Shown here: one piece after another, positions 26,098 to 38,700 of the stretch
Numbering within the stretch: position 1 is the first letter of the stretch
Layout: each line of letters begins with the position of its first letter
Source: Nymphalis io
Lineage: Eukaryota; Arthropoda; Insecta; Lepidoptera; Nymphalidae
Direction: 5' to 3'
Length of the DNA: 64,000 nucleotides
NCBI RefSeq assembly: GCF_905147045.1
Contig: NC_065905.1
Location: forward strand, 4,340,001-4,404,000
The notes under the pieces: model-generated
Database searches by the model: none
Told to the model about the DNA's origin: nothing
Seen by the model: the letters and a program-made list of their open reading frames with translations, nothing else
Position numbers and translations under genes: made by a program

Positions 26098-26690
26098 AAC
26101 TAAATTGAAACATCTTTCGAAATAAAACTTAACGACAATTTTTATTTAATTGCTTTTAATTCATTAATATATTTTCAAATCTTTATACTAAATCAATAAC
26201 TTTTACGTAGACATTTCCGAGATCAAACATTTTATATCATGATTGTTATTAATTTAATTGATTCAACATATCAATATTCTTAGTATATAAAGAAACCATT
26301 ATATTTCATGCATTGTAAAAATTACAATAGACAGCTCAACTGTAGCTTTTTAATAATAAAATTATTTTAAAATAGGCAAAGATAAAATAGTGTAAAACTT
26401 TTTACAGTACCGATTTTCTTTTTTCTTTTTTGTTTGGTAGTTGTATTATAGCTAGTGTTTATTTTATTATAGATTTTACTATACCATTTAATCGACCACT
26501 AGGCGAAAACTAATTTATTTAAATTGTCTCAATTTATGAAAATAAACATTAAAATATATTCTGTTATTTTTTTAATCTGTATTAAGTTATTATTAGTTGG
26601 AACTTAATTGATTTTCGATTTGTATATTTTGTATTTTCTTAGTATTATGTATTATATATTTATTTGTTTCCTGAATAAATATATAGTGTA

Positions 26691-26696
26691 TTTATT
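26691..26696 (-). terminator. Poly(A) signal AATAAA of gene B
   Basis: AATAAA on the minus strand, 21 nt after the gene B stop codon; a second one lies at 26659-26664. Conserved in gene C. Confidence 0.6.
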
Positions 26697-26716
26697 TTAA
26701 CGTTATTATCTGTGAC

Positions 26717-29700
26717 TTATTTATTAATTACTATTCTGTTATCTTTTGTCACATTTATTGGAGTGTGTTTCTTGATATAATTTTCAATAATTTTCTGATC
26801 ACGTCCGACTACTTCAACGTTCCTTTTTCCATTTTTAAACATCTGAAATTAAAAAATATATATACCGTCAATAAATATAACATCTTAGGAATAACTCTAT
26901 TGACGGCTCCATACAATAATCCAGTATTCGCGAAACTGAAAGTATTTTACAGGAAAAAAACATGTATTAGTTAACTCTTTTCAACACATTATTATTATGA
27001 CAACACTGACGTGTAAAATGATAGCAATTAATTTCATACAATTTGTAGTTATAATATCAACACTCGCATGATTGAAACAGTTTAGTATTTTGTACGTAAT
27101 TTGAACATTCACAATTCATACAGTATATTCGTTGGGGATTTGGCAATTACATAATTCTTTTATTTACTTTGCGTATATTTACGTACACGTGTTATAATTG
27201 GCAACGAGCCGTTTGGAATTACATATTTGCACAATCCTTACCGTAAATCCATCACCGCCATCAGCTAAATAAGCTGGTACGATCAGGTGGTAAAAAGCTT
27301 CAGGATCTAATGGCACATCAGACTTCTCGTGGCCAACGGTCACTGAGGTCACTCTTTGCCCTTCTGGTTTTGACACATTGTATGTCACTCGTAAACCTTG
27401 AACGAATGAAAAAATATATATTAATTGTCTTAAGTTTTCTTTCTTAAATATAAAAATTCATTTTTTATTTTTTTATTTAATAATTTAAAAATACTGTCCT
27501 GAATGAATGAACGAATGGATGAATTTATAGCCTCTATCACATGGGGTGATGTGAGGATTGTCTAAATGCCTAAACAGATTTGGGGTGTTGCCTAAATTGC
27601 AGTGAAAAGTTACGTTGAAATATATTATAAACTCACATACATAAATACATGAACCCAGAAAACATTACACTCCTATTTTGGATACTCGAGTCAAAAACAT
27701 CTTAACCGTTAAGCACTTTAAATAATTTATACAGAAATAACATATTTAAAAGGTATCATACCTGACAGCTGCAAAACATAAGGTCCCTTGAATGGTGTCA
27801 TCTCCCAGGGCTCGGAAACACTTCGTTCGAGGGCAAGCAACACGTCTTTGCCTTGTAATTCGAATGATTGTATGCGATCGTTGAACGGCAACAGTTCGAA
27901 TATTACACCTTTGGTTATGTCTACAACATAACATATAATAGTAATAAGTGCTGTATTTAATTTGTAATCGGTAGGTAGACTGACAAATGATCTAACGCCC
28001 GTAGACATTGGTGCTGTAAGAAATATTTAACATTGCTTATAATACCAATGCGCCACCAACCTTGAGTAATGTTATGTGCATTGTTAAAGCGGTGGAATAT
28101 ATGATGCACAAAGCCCTACCACAAAGTTAAACGGTTGCAATCTATTACCCATCCATTGTAATACTTACTACCACTCGGAATAGTAGACTTGATATTACCG
28201 CGTTGAATAAATGATATGTAATTGATATCAGATCGTAGCGTCTTTCCCTGAAATCAAAACACAATATACAGCTGTAAACTGTTGTTACTGTTAGTAAATT
28301 GTCTGGTTGGATACCATTAGCACCGTACTACCCAGGCACCATTTAATCCACCGCCAAACATCACATCTTTGAGTTGTTTTAATCCGCTTTTAAAGGTGAG
28401 TGATCCAATGCATTGAAAGTACAAAGGACATACAATTTTTGATCAAGTAATTGATGGCATATTAAAATGTTCATTTAATATTTTACAAGAATTAAATATA
28501 TATATAATACGTTTATTCCAACCAAATTTGGTTATTAAGTTAAACAGATTTAAGTACCGTTTCAAAGTAACGTGATTTTATTTTTACATTTTTTAGGCCG
28601 AAGCCGGTATTTATGTTGAAACTATGATAATGTCCCCATGACCGATTTTAATCAAGGCGGTCCCGAGTGGTGAATAGCCAACTATGTAGGAAATTTATTG
28701 TATTGTATTTGTATCGTATATACAATTATGTATGTCGATGTGTGTTAGTATTATTTATTCAATTTAATATTATTGTTTTTTTATGTACATTTCATATTAC
28801 ACGTCTACTACAACATTCCATTGATGTTTTGATGTTGGCTGAAACATATGAGCTTTAAGCCTTCTGTACAATTTAGTTTTGCTGTACAATAAAGTATATA
28901 AAAAGTAATACTAATCAAGTGTGTGCGTAAACACATACACTGACTCTTATAATAATATTAAAATACTTACAAATTCAGTTAAAGAATCAACCAAAAGATC
29001 GCCGAGAGCGCACTCCCCGAAGACACACTTTTCAAAATATAATGTAGTTTTACTCTCTCCAATGATTTCTTGCTCCGCTTGGTGGACCATCTCCGCATAC
29101 GGCGCCAGGCGGGCTTTAATGGCTTCGTCTTAATAATCATGAAAATCAAAATATTATTTATTAAAATCGTTCTTTTATTCTGACAATTAGTAAGTAAATG
29201 TATTGCTTCTATAATTAATGAATGATTTAATTCAAAATTACGAGCCAGTTGGCCTGGTTGGTAGAAACTTGCCTTTCACGCCGAAGATTGTGGATACGAT
29301 TCCCACCCAGGACAGACATTTGTGTGCATGAACACGTCTGTTTATCCTGAGTCTGGGTGTAATTATCTATGTAAGTATGTATTTACAAAAGAAAAGTAGT
29401 ATACTGATATCCTATATCAGTTGTTTGGCTGCCTTAGTACAAGCTCTGCTTCATTTAGGATCAAATGGCCGTGTGTGAATAATGTCCCAGGATATTTTTA
29501 TTATTTTAACATTGTCTTTTATACTAGTCTAAGATACTATAAAGTAAGACTCGCTCCGGGTCTTACTTGGCGCACAGGTTGTCCATTGCCGTACAGTTTT
29601 AAAACGCGGCGTGTATTATGGGCAGCTTTGCGTCGGGTGGGGATGGGGGATACTTTTTTAAATTTTACTTAAAAAAAGGTCATTAATCAAATTATTAATT

Positions 29701-32700
29701 TTAAGTACGTGAATTTAATAAATTTATTATAATTTAAAAAAAAAAACAATTAATAAAAGTACTTTATTTCAATTCACACAGATACTATATACTATATATT
29801 CGATTTTCATCAAAAACAAGTCAATGAAGTTGATCAAAAATAGTGAAATAAAGTTAACATTATTACCAGTGTTGGTCCGTGATTTAGCTAGGCAACCCAT
29901 TTGCTATGTATATATAGATTTATCAATGTACATATTGTCTAAAGATATATACTTTATAATAAGCAATAAGTACAGTCAGATGAGGGTATATATTACTAAT
30001 AACGTATCTCGTTCTATATACAAGTAATTATAGATCTCGTATGGAAATAAGCTAATAGGCTTTGCTTCTGTCTATATACTGTTAATAAACTCTTATCATT
30101 GATGTTATTTTTAAAATAACACTTAAATTGATAACTACACAAATAAAATCGAATCACAAACTGTATTACGTAATATTTCATATTCGCGTATCACTTTATA
30201 TTTGACGCAGAGGAAATTATCTTACAGTACGCAACTTCTCGATTACTTAAAACGACTATCACGATTTTATGTTATTTTGTTATAATTTATAATATTTCGT
30301 CACTCAATTTTAACTTAAAATCACTTTACGAGTATGTCTAATGTTTTCTATTTACTAACATCAAATCTAAATCAAGTATCTATACTAATATTATAAAGCG
30401 GATAAGTTTGTTTATTTAATACCCCAATCATTGAGAAACGACTATAATATAGCAGGTACATATATCAAGGGACATGAACAATTAACGCAGGTGGAACTGC
30501 GCGCAAGAGCAAGTATTGAATCATAATTGAACTATTAAGATATGATAATGAAGAAATAACTGGGGTCAAGTTCATGATATAAACCTTATAAATATTAAGA
30601 ATTATTTATGCAAAATACATTATTCTATTTTTATAAGTGTAAACAAAATGGCAATTCGGAGTAAAATGTTGCCCTTTATTAAAATAATAATATAATTGTT
30701 TTAATCTGTAAAAATATTAACAAATCAAATTCTTTCAAGACTAGGAATGAGCGTAGGACTGCCCAAGTATAGTGTGTGCGCAAACACAAGTGCACTGCCT
30801 ATTCCGTTACTCATAATCTGATAGAAAATCCACAAATCCGACACCACCGAAAAGAGTTCAGGCGCATAATGAAACAATAAGTTATTTGTGAGACACGGAA
30901 GTGTACTGCCCAATTCCAAAATCAGGGCTACTATTGAGAAATTTTATTGGCTCGAACAGTGGTTTGAATCCAGGATCCAGGAGGTATTGAAAAGTCAATA
31001 TGTATATTAATAAAATAAAAAACAAATAATTTACGCAAAACGAAATGGGAAAACGAAAAAACCAGATATCGAATATAATATAGCTAATTTAATTATTATC
31101 ATAAATACCTTCGGGTACAGATCGATCCAGAAACACGGGACCCCCATTCCAGTCCACGTAGTCACCGCGAAAATCGAAATAAACAATCAGACTTCCCATA
31201 TACTTGGTAAAAGCTGAAGCTTGAACTATCAACACCTAAAAGTAAAATTTTATTACAAAGTAACCTGGTGGCTTTCTGCAAGCCCGTCTGGGTAGAAACT
31301 ACCCACGCATCACGTATTCTACCGCCAAACAACATTACTTGGTGTTGTTGTGTTGCGGTTGGAAAGGTGGGTGATCCAGTGTAACTAAATGCGCAGGGAC
31401 ATAACATCTTAATACCCAAAGTTGGTGGCCAATGTCACAATGTATATGGGCGATGGTGATCACTTACCATCCGCTTACATATATTTAAAAACTCCTGCGA
31501 CTAGTTAATAAAATATATGCGAATCTGAAAACACTTGTAAAGACGTTATATATAGAAACGTAACACTTAGGCATAACTATGTTACGGTTTGGCGAGTGAG
31601 GCAATGTAATTTATAGGATCAAGAGACATGACACTATATTATTGGCACGGTCACGGTCTAAGAGTTGGTATATATTATTAGTGTCTGAAGGTGACGTAAT
31701 ATTTTAATACTTGCATTAGATGGAAGTGAAAAAAGAGAAAATAAATACAGAATATTGCTTAAAACAAATGAGAAAGGACGATAGGCCTTTCACTCAGACC
31801 TTGTTTTCGATAGAAGCATACCTTATGTTTTTTGTTAGCGCTCGTCTCAACGAAGACAGGATACGGTCCTGCCACCTCTTCACCGCTCGGCGCTGCACCG
31901 TTCCATAACAAAGAGTGAGTATGTCCGCCTACTATTATATCTATATATTCGCCATAATCACGGGCGAGTTCTCTGAAAATATTACCTCGTATATAAAGAC
32001 ATCATTTTTATCGTACAATGAAACAAAAAACCAGCGTAGTTAAATAGTTCAAATCAAACCAAATCAAAACATTTTCATCTGTTATAGTTATCGGCTTTGC
32101 CCGCCTGTTAGAAAGCCGGCATATGTTATATATTTATATTATAAATGCCAAAATCTTTGTTAAGCTTTTACGTCTTAGCTATTTTACCAGTCATTATTAA
32201 ATTTGGTATAAACGTTGTAATGGGTATAGAAAAGGACGTAGACTACATAACATCACTCTCCACCGCACGCTGGTAAAGTATAGATTAAATAACTTTTAGA
32301 AGTACTCACGAATCGTTACGGAACGTAAATTCCGAAAAAAAATTATGTAAACATACAACTATATTAATTTCTACATGAAATCTAGTAATAATTCAATCCA
32401 TGTATATTAACAGACTTATATAATACCTATTCTGATACAGACTTAGGCTTTACTTTTAATTAGATTCTGTTTTATAAGAGATTTTTGTTATCTATAGATG
32501 TGATAACGCAGTAGAAACCGCGTGTGGGCACGTTGAATAAATTTATCAAAATATTTGCGTGATATGGCTATAAAAAATAGTAAAAGTACACAAAATATTT
32601 TTTTTGTCTGATAACGGTTTACACAGATAGATTAAGCTCAGCTCAGGATCAACATTTAGGTTTTGTTTCATTGAAATCGTATCACAGCGAAAAAAGTTAT

Positions 32701-35700
32701 TATTTATAGAAACAACAGTTTTGTTTCTATAAACTTTGTCGCGGCCAAAGTAGTTTTTAATAAGAAATATATACATTTTATTTAAAGGGAAAACATTTTT
32801 TAATGTTACAACCTGGTGAATTTACTGTAGTTGGGATAAAGTTAAGATAATTCCGCGATAATACTCACTTATCTACGTCAAGGCCGCAATGCGAGAGAAC
32901 AATTATTATATCAACTCCCATGTCGTTTAGCGCTTTAGCTTCCCGTTTCACAGCCTCACGTGGATCGGTGAACTCCACGTTACCCGTCGTAGATAATATC
33001 TGAAATTCAATGAAATGCTTTAATGAAAAAATGGCCAGACATTCTGTTGACATCCAGACTGTTGCGCGTCGAATGTCAGGCCATTGGGCCTGAGGATATT
33101 GCGCGTCAAATTTTTATTACGTTTCTCACTTAAAACTTCATGACAAATGAGAAAAGTCAAAAGTAACTTGTTGCTAAGTTGCAGATGCAGATTCGGTAAT
33201 TAAATTTTTTTTTAAACATATGTTCCCGCCATAATATTAGACGAAGAGCATGACTATTAAGCTGTCTAGCCCCCTATCTGCCGCCGCGCTCTACTCCCGA
33301 ATATTTTATTAACATCAACATAGTTTCAACTATGTCTTTATTTATTTTACATATTATTGTATTTATTACTTTCTTTAATTATATATTCATTAAATAAAAC
33401 CATCAATTTGGATTAATTTCACATCATACGCATTACAGCGTGGTGGAGGTGCTCCAGTGTCAGCCAACTTTTTTCATTATATTTGATAAATACTTAAGTA
33501 AATTTTAATAACAACTTATTTACTATCATTAATGTGTATTTGCTTAAACATAGTTAATGTTACGACAGACAAATAGCAAAGATAAGTTTATCTTCATTAT
33601 CAAATCAAGTCAAAGTTGAATGTTCATATAGATTCCACGTGAAAATGTGTGGTTAGGTGATTCCTATAGCATTTCGCTTTTGGGTGTTAAGTAGCTAATG
33701 TCTTCTTATGTACCTTTTACAACGTGAATAAAATATCATGATGATCGGTTAAAGAGTTTAAACATGAAAGTGTAACAAACTCACTTTTCCATTTATAATA
33801 TTAGTTAGGATTTCCTCGATCGTTGAGGCCGCAGATACCGAGGACATGAGTTCAAATCCCAGCTTAGGCCAATAAAAACTTATTAAGTTTTTCTGTCGAA
33901 AATTCTCAGTAGCAGCCCGGGGTCTTAAAGTTGGAAGTGTTCATTTCCGTGCCTCGGGAAGCACGTAAGACCGTTGGTCCTGTGTCTGAACTCTTTCCGG
34001 TCGTGTTGGGTTACCATTCCATGGGATTATGAGAGTGAGGGAATAGATAGTACACCTGTGTTTGCGCACACACTTGTGCACTATAATATGTCCTGCGCAG
34101 TTGGCTAATCTCTATTGTGTCATCAAAATAAATTTTACCCACCTTTGTGTCTGTTGTTATAAGACCTATGATGCCTATTTTCCTCTTCTTACGTTCAATA
34201 ATTACGTGTGGTTTGTAGAGGCCTTGTAAGACTGGTTCTTTGCTGGTATCCATGTTAGCTGCTATAACTGGCGCTTTCAGAGCCCTGAGATATGGAGCCA
34301 AGCCTTGGGGTCCATCATCAAACTCGTGGTTGCCAATTGCCTGTATAAAAGAATGATTTTTTATATATATATATATTCGCACAGGTTATAAAAGGAGGGG
34401 AAACGTGAGCTGGTAAAGAATTCCATTTTTTTGTGGTGCGATAAAGAAGAGTTGCCAAATTTCTACAACAATAACACTTTTTCAATCTAAAACTTATATA
34501 AATTTTTTTATAGCATAGGAAGACGGACGAGCATTTGGTCCACCTGATGGTAAGTGGTCACCAATGCGCCACCAACCTTGGGAACTAAGATTTTATGTAC
34601 CTTGTGCCTGTTAATTATACTGGCTCATTCATTCTTCAAACTGGAACACAACAATATCAAGTACTGCTATTTTGCGGTAGAATATCTGATGAGTGGGATT
34701 CGCAATTTTAATTTAAGTCAGGATCACGATTATGACGTGTTGTTTTCAGCATGTATAATACCACTGCATCTAAACTCGTGTGTATCGTAGAACCACCTTT
34801 TTTTTGGATAGCGCATGCGTCTATAGTTTATACCATTAGCCAAATAAACAACAATACTTCTGCTGTCGTAAAACGTGTCGTGCTATCCCTATTAATGATT
34901 AGTAATATAAGCTTAAACTCCTAATAAATGTGACTATTTTATTTACAACCTACAATTGTCCAGCTGAGCTAAGGCATCCCTCTTATTTTGAAAAGACTGT
35001 TTGAAGCTTTCTCCACCACGTCGCTCCATTACAAGTTGGCGTATACCTACCTATGTGGCAGACTTTCATTCGACATAATATACAGGTTTCCTCGTAATGT
35101 ATTCCATCTCAGGCGATTATTATAAACATAAATTAAGCATGTGCACATTTCGTGTTGTTTGCTTGGTTTGAACTTGCAGTCATCGGTTAAGACACACGTG
35201 TTTTCAACAACAAATAAATATTTTATTCTTATATAATATAACATATATATTGATATGAAAATGGTTTAATAATTTTTAAAGGATAAATGTATTTAATAAG
35301 GTTATTCCCACAATTTACAACTAAATTACATAATAACCTGGACTATTACGCAATTTAAGAACGGAAACGTATTACATTATGTATTCAGTGTATCAAAAGT
35401 GTATTGTGATTTATCTATCATACAATATGTACAGCTTACTATAAGTATAATGCACCTTAAGCACACATCATTAAGGTGCAATATCGTTTAAATATTTTTA
35501 AGACGATCGAAGGTGCTCTATCTTTTTATATGACCGGACAAAGCCAATATGCTATTTTTAAGTCATACTTGAATATGCACTAGTAATATATATATATATA
35601 TATACTCTTAACTACAACTTGTATACATATTATTTGTGCGCTTACTTGATTTTAATGGCTTTGTTTCTGTTCCTGTATAATTACAATCCTTTTCACCACA

Positions 35701-38700
35701 TATGTATATCTAAGGTATATTTATTTGTAAAGCTTTTTTTTCATTATAAATATCATCATAACAATCGTAAAAAATTAATTTAAAAAACTGCAAAGGTTTT
35801 GCTCTGCATAAATTATTGTCTCAGATATATTATATAGAAGATATAAATTGTGACATGAGGGAGTATCAGAGTATGAGTGGTGTATTCCTGGAGATATTTT
35901 ATAACCATTAATATTCCTTTATCTAAGATGAATTTGTATTTATTATTCCTTTATATTTTCTCGATTACATTTCGGTAAACAAAATTATAATACAAATAAA
36001 TAAATTGTGTAACAGTGCAAAGTTGCTTAATATGCAACAGGCGGCGTCAGAGCGTCACGGTAGCATACGCAAGAGATCTCGTGGCGCTCCTCGTTAAGAC
36101 GGAAAGGGTACCGCTGGTTTTTTTAGTAGGTATTCCGGTGTTCCCAGCTCAGCCCTATATAACCCCTCACGGGACACAGTGTATGTGGGTAAACTCGGAA
36201 TGCGGTGTATCTGTACCCATCACCGACAGTATTTACCTTCTAGGAGTTACCTTAACATCCAAACTCAACTTTGGGCAATGCATTGAATCCAAAGCTAAAA
36301 CTGCTGGCAAAAAACTTGGGATCCTCAATAAGGTCAAACAGTACTTCACACCGGAGCAGCTTCTGACCATATATCAAGCTCAAGTCAGATCGTGCATAGA
36401 GTACTGCAGCTATTTATGGGACGGCTCTGCTAATTACCAGCTTGAAGCTTTGGATTCAGTGGATCGTCATGCTAGAAGGCTCATTGGTGACCAGACACTG
36501 GTGGCAAAACTCCAGACCTTGGAACACCGTCGTAAGGTTGCCTGTCTGTCGGTTTTCTACAGAATATATTTCGGAGAGTGTGCCCAGGAACTATTTAATT
36601 TGGTTCCTCCGTCACCTTTTTACCATAGAACTGCGAGGCATCGTAAAGATCTGCACCCGTACGTTGTTGATGTATCTAAGACACGTACGAAACGATTTGC
36701 TTCCTCGTTTCTGATACGCACCACTAAGATCTGGAATAACCTCCCAACCTTCGTTTTTCCCACCACCTACAATATGGGTACCTTCAAGTCTAGAGTGAAT
36801 AGGCATCTTCTAGGCAAGCGCGCTCCATCTTAGACTATATCATCACTTTCCATCAGGTGTGATAACAGACAAGCGCAAGCTTATATATTAAAAAAAATCG
36901 GATTATTAGACTTAATAGAGAGAACAAATACACTAGCGCATATACTTACGCAATATAATATGTCCTGCATAACGGGCTAGTCTCTCTAGAGAATGACCGC
37001 CGTAGTTAAATTCGGTCAGGATGACGTCAAAATCGTACCTTTAAATTAAATGATACTTACATGAGCATCATGCGGCAGCAAATTCATGAACTCCTGTGTG
37101 ACATTCCACTTCAAGAGGGTATACCAATAAGTCCCTTGAAAACTATCACCAGCGTTTAGGAGTATTGCATCTGGTTTCATTTTCCTCAACATCTCAATCT
37201 TTTTATACAGACGAGGAAATCCGCCAAGGCAGGAGTAATTGTTGTACCGACATGTCGGCGTATCCACTGAAGTTTCTTCAAACCTAAAATAATTGCTTGT
37301 AAAAGTTAATTCATTCATTTAATTAAATCGATTTTAAAGAGCACACTTTGGAAATAAATGGATTGCCTCCAGGCAGATTAAAATATAAATAATAACTATA
37401 ATAGAAATAATGTTTATACTATATACTACGTTACTTTCGCAGGTTCTTCTAAAGTATGAGGTGTTTCTTTCCGTATTCACGATTGACATTAAAAAAAAAG
37501 TGCAACGCTTTTTAATTGTATATATGAATATTATTAAAATATACACACATATTTTCTTTACCTTTTAACTTATTAAAGAAGTTTTAATTTTGTACAATCC
37601 TAAGAGATTCTAAGATCCTAGAGAGATAATAGCTATTACTTCTTAGAATTCATTATTTTAATATAACGTTATTTAACGAATAATTAGTAAAACAGTGGGA
37701 CACAAGACAGTGGGAGATCATAATATATTTGCTGTTAAAAACCGAAGTTATCAAATTCAAAAATCAAAATACTTTATTCAACATTGAAGCATTACACCAT
37801 TACACTTGTGTATTGATTTTAATTATCAGTTTATTATAATTATCATTTCCGACCCGGATCTCGTTTAAATGTTGTGTTTAAAAACATTTTTTTTCACATT
37901 TATGCAAAGATATGATAGACGAATACCAGCGTTGTTTGTCTTTGAAGTGTGGAACAAATTCTTTTTTTTTATTTCGTAATTTTTTTCTAGCAAGACTATT
38001 ATAATATCGGATGTAAACTACTGTCATAATATAACAAAGCCATTAAATATATAAGATAGGTGAGACAACATTCACTATCACACATACACAGACAGCACTC
38101 ACACACAAGCATCTTACTTAAGACAAAAATAAGCTTGGGTTATTTTTAGCAAGAAATCGTGTTTTGCCTTTCACGTAATATGTGATACAACTTTGTTCCG
38201 AACAAAATAAAACGTCACAACAAAAAACGCTTATAAAAATCCGAGCACCAATGACTTTTCATTTGCATGAAGCAAATTTTATAATTCATCTCGTGACGAG
38301 GTGAAAAACATCGTGAATAAATCATCAATGTTGGATAAAATTCTGTCATTTATGTTTCCCCTAACCTGCATTGGATTAGCGTGGCATAACCTGTATATAT
38401 ATATATCTTTTGTCTTGTTTATTTAAATGATTAAAGATATTAGGATGACACTATAGACAAGTTAGTACTTTTTAATGATTTGAAATACAAACAAACACAT
38501 AACACTACTAGTCGTGAGTAAAAAGTTATATTTAGTAGAAAAACACGCCTTTGTCTATGTACTTGCTGTTTAATTAAGTAATAGTTTAGTAGTAGGTTAG
38601 TAGGGTTTTATGCAACAAAACTGTACTGTTGTATTCAAACAGCAATACTGGACTGTTGTATTCCCGTTTCAAGGGTAAATGAGCCACTGTTACCACAAGC

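Larger units (their letters stand above)
26098..38430. repeat. Direct segmental duplication, copy 1 (holds gene B)
   Basis: Near-identical to 51555-64000, including exons, introns and shared old repeats. Left border is sharp at AACTAAATTGAAAC; the right border is beyond what can be seen because the partner runs off the window. Copy-specific insertions shift the offset from 25457 at the left to 25572 at the right. Confidence 0.95.

Noticed and set aside
27179..27388. Exon 10 of gene B reading on past 27242 into VRIVQICNSK
   Set aside because: A good GTAAGG donor at 27241 and the acceptor at 26842 join in phase to a last exon with family-typical C-terminal sequence, conserved in A, B and C.
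33811..33870. Possible tRNA gene
   Set aside because: It has a B box but no full cloverleaf; it is the head of SINE family 2, found again at 59366.
36015..36205. N-terminal 60 codons of the 272-codon plus-strand ORF
   Set aside because: This stretch is also present in gene C DNA without the LINE, has no LINE similarity and is a chance extension of the frame.
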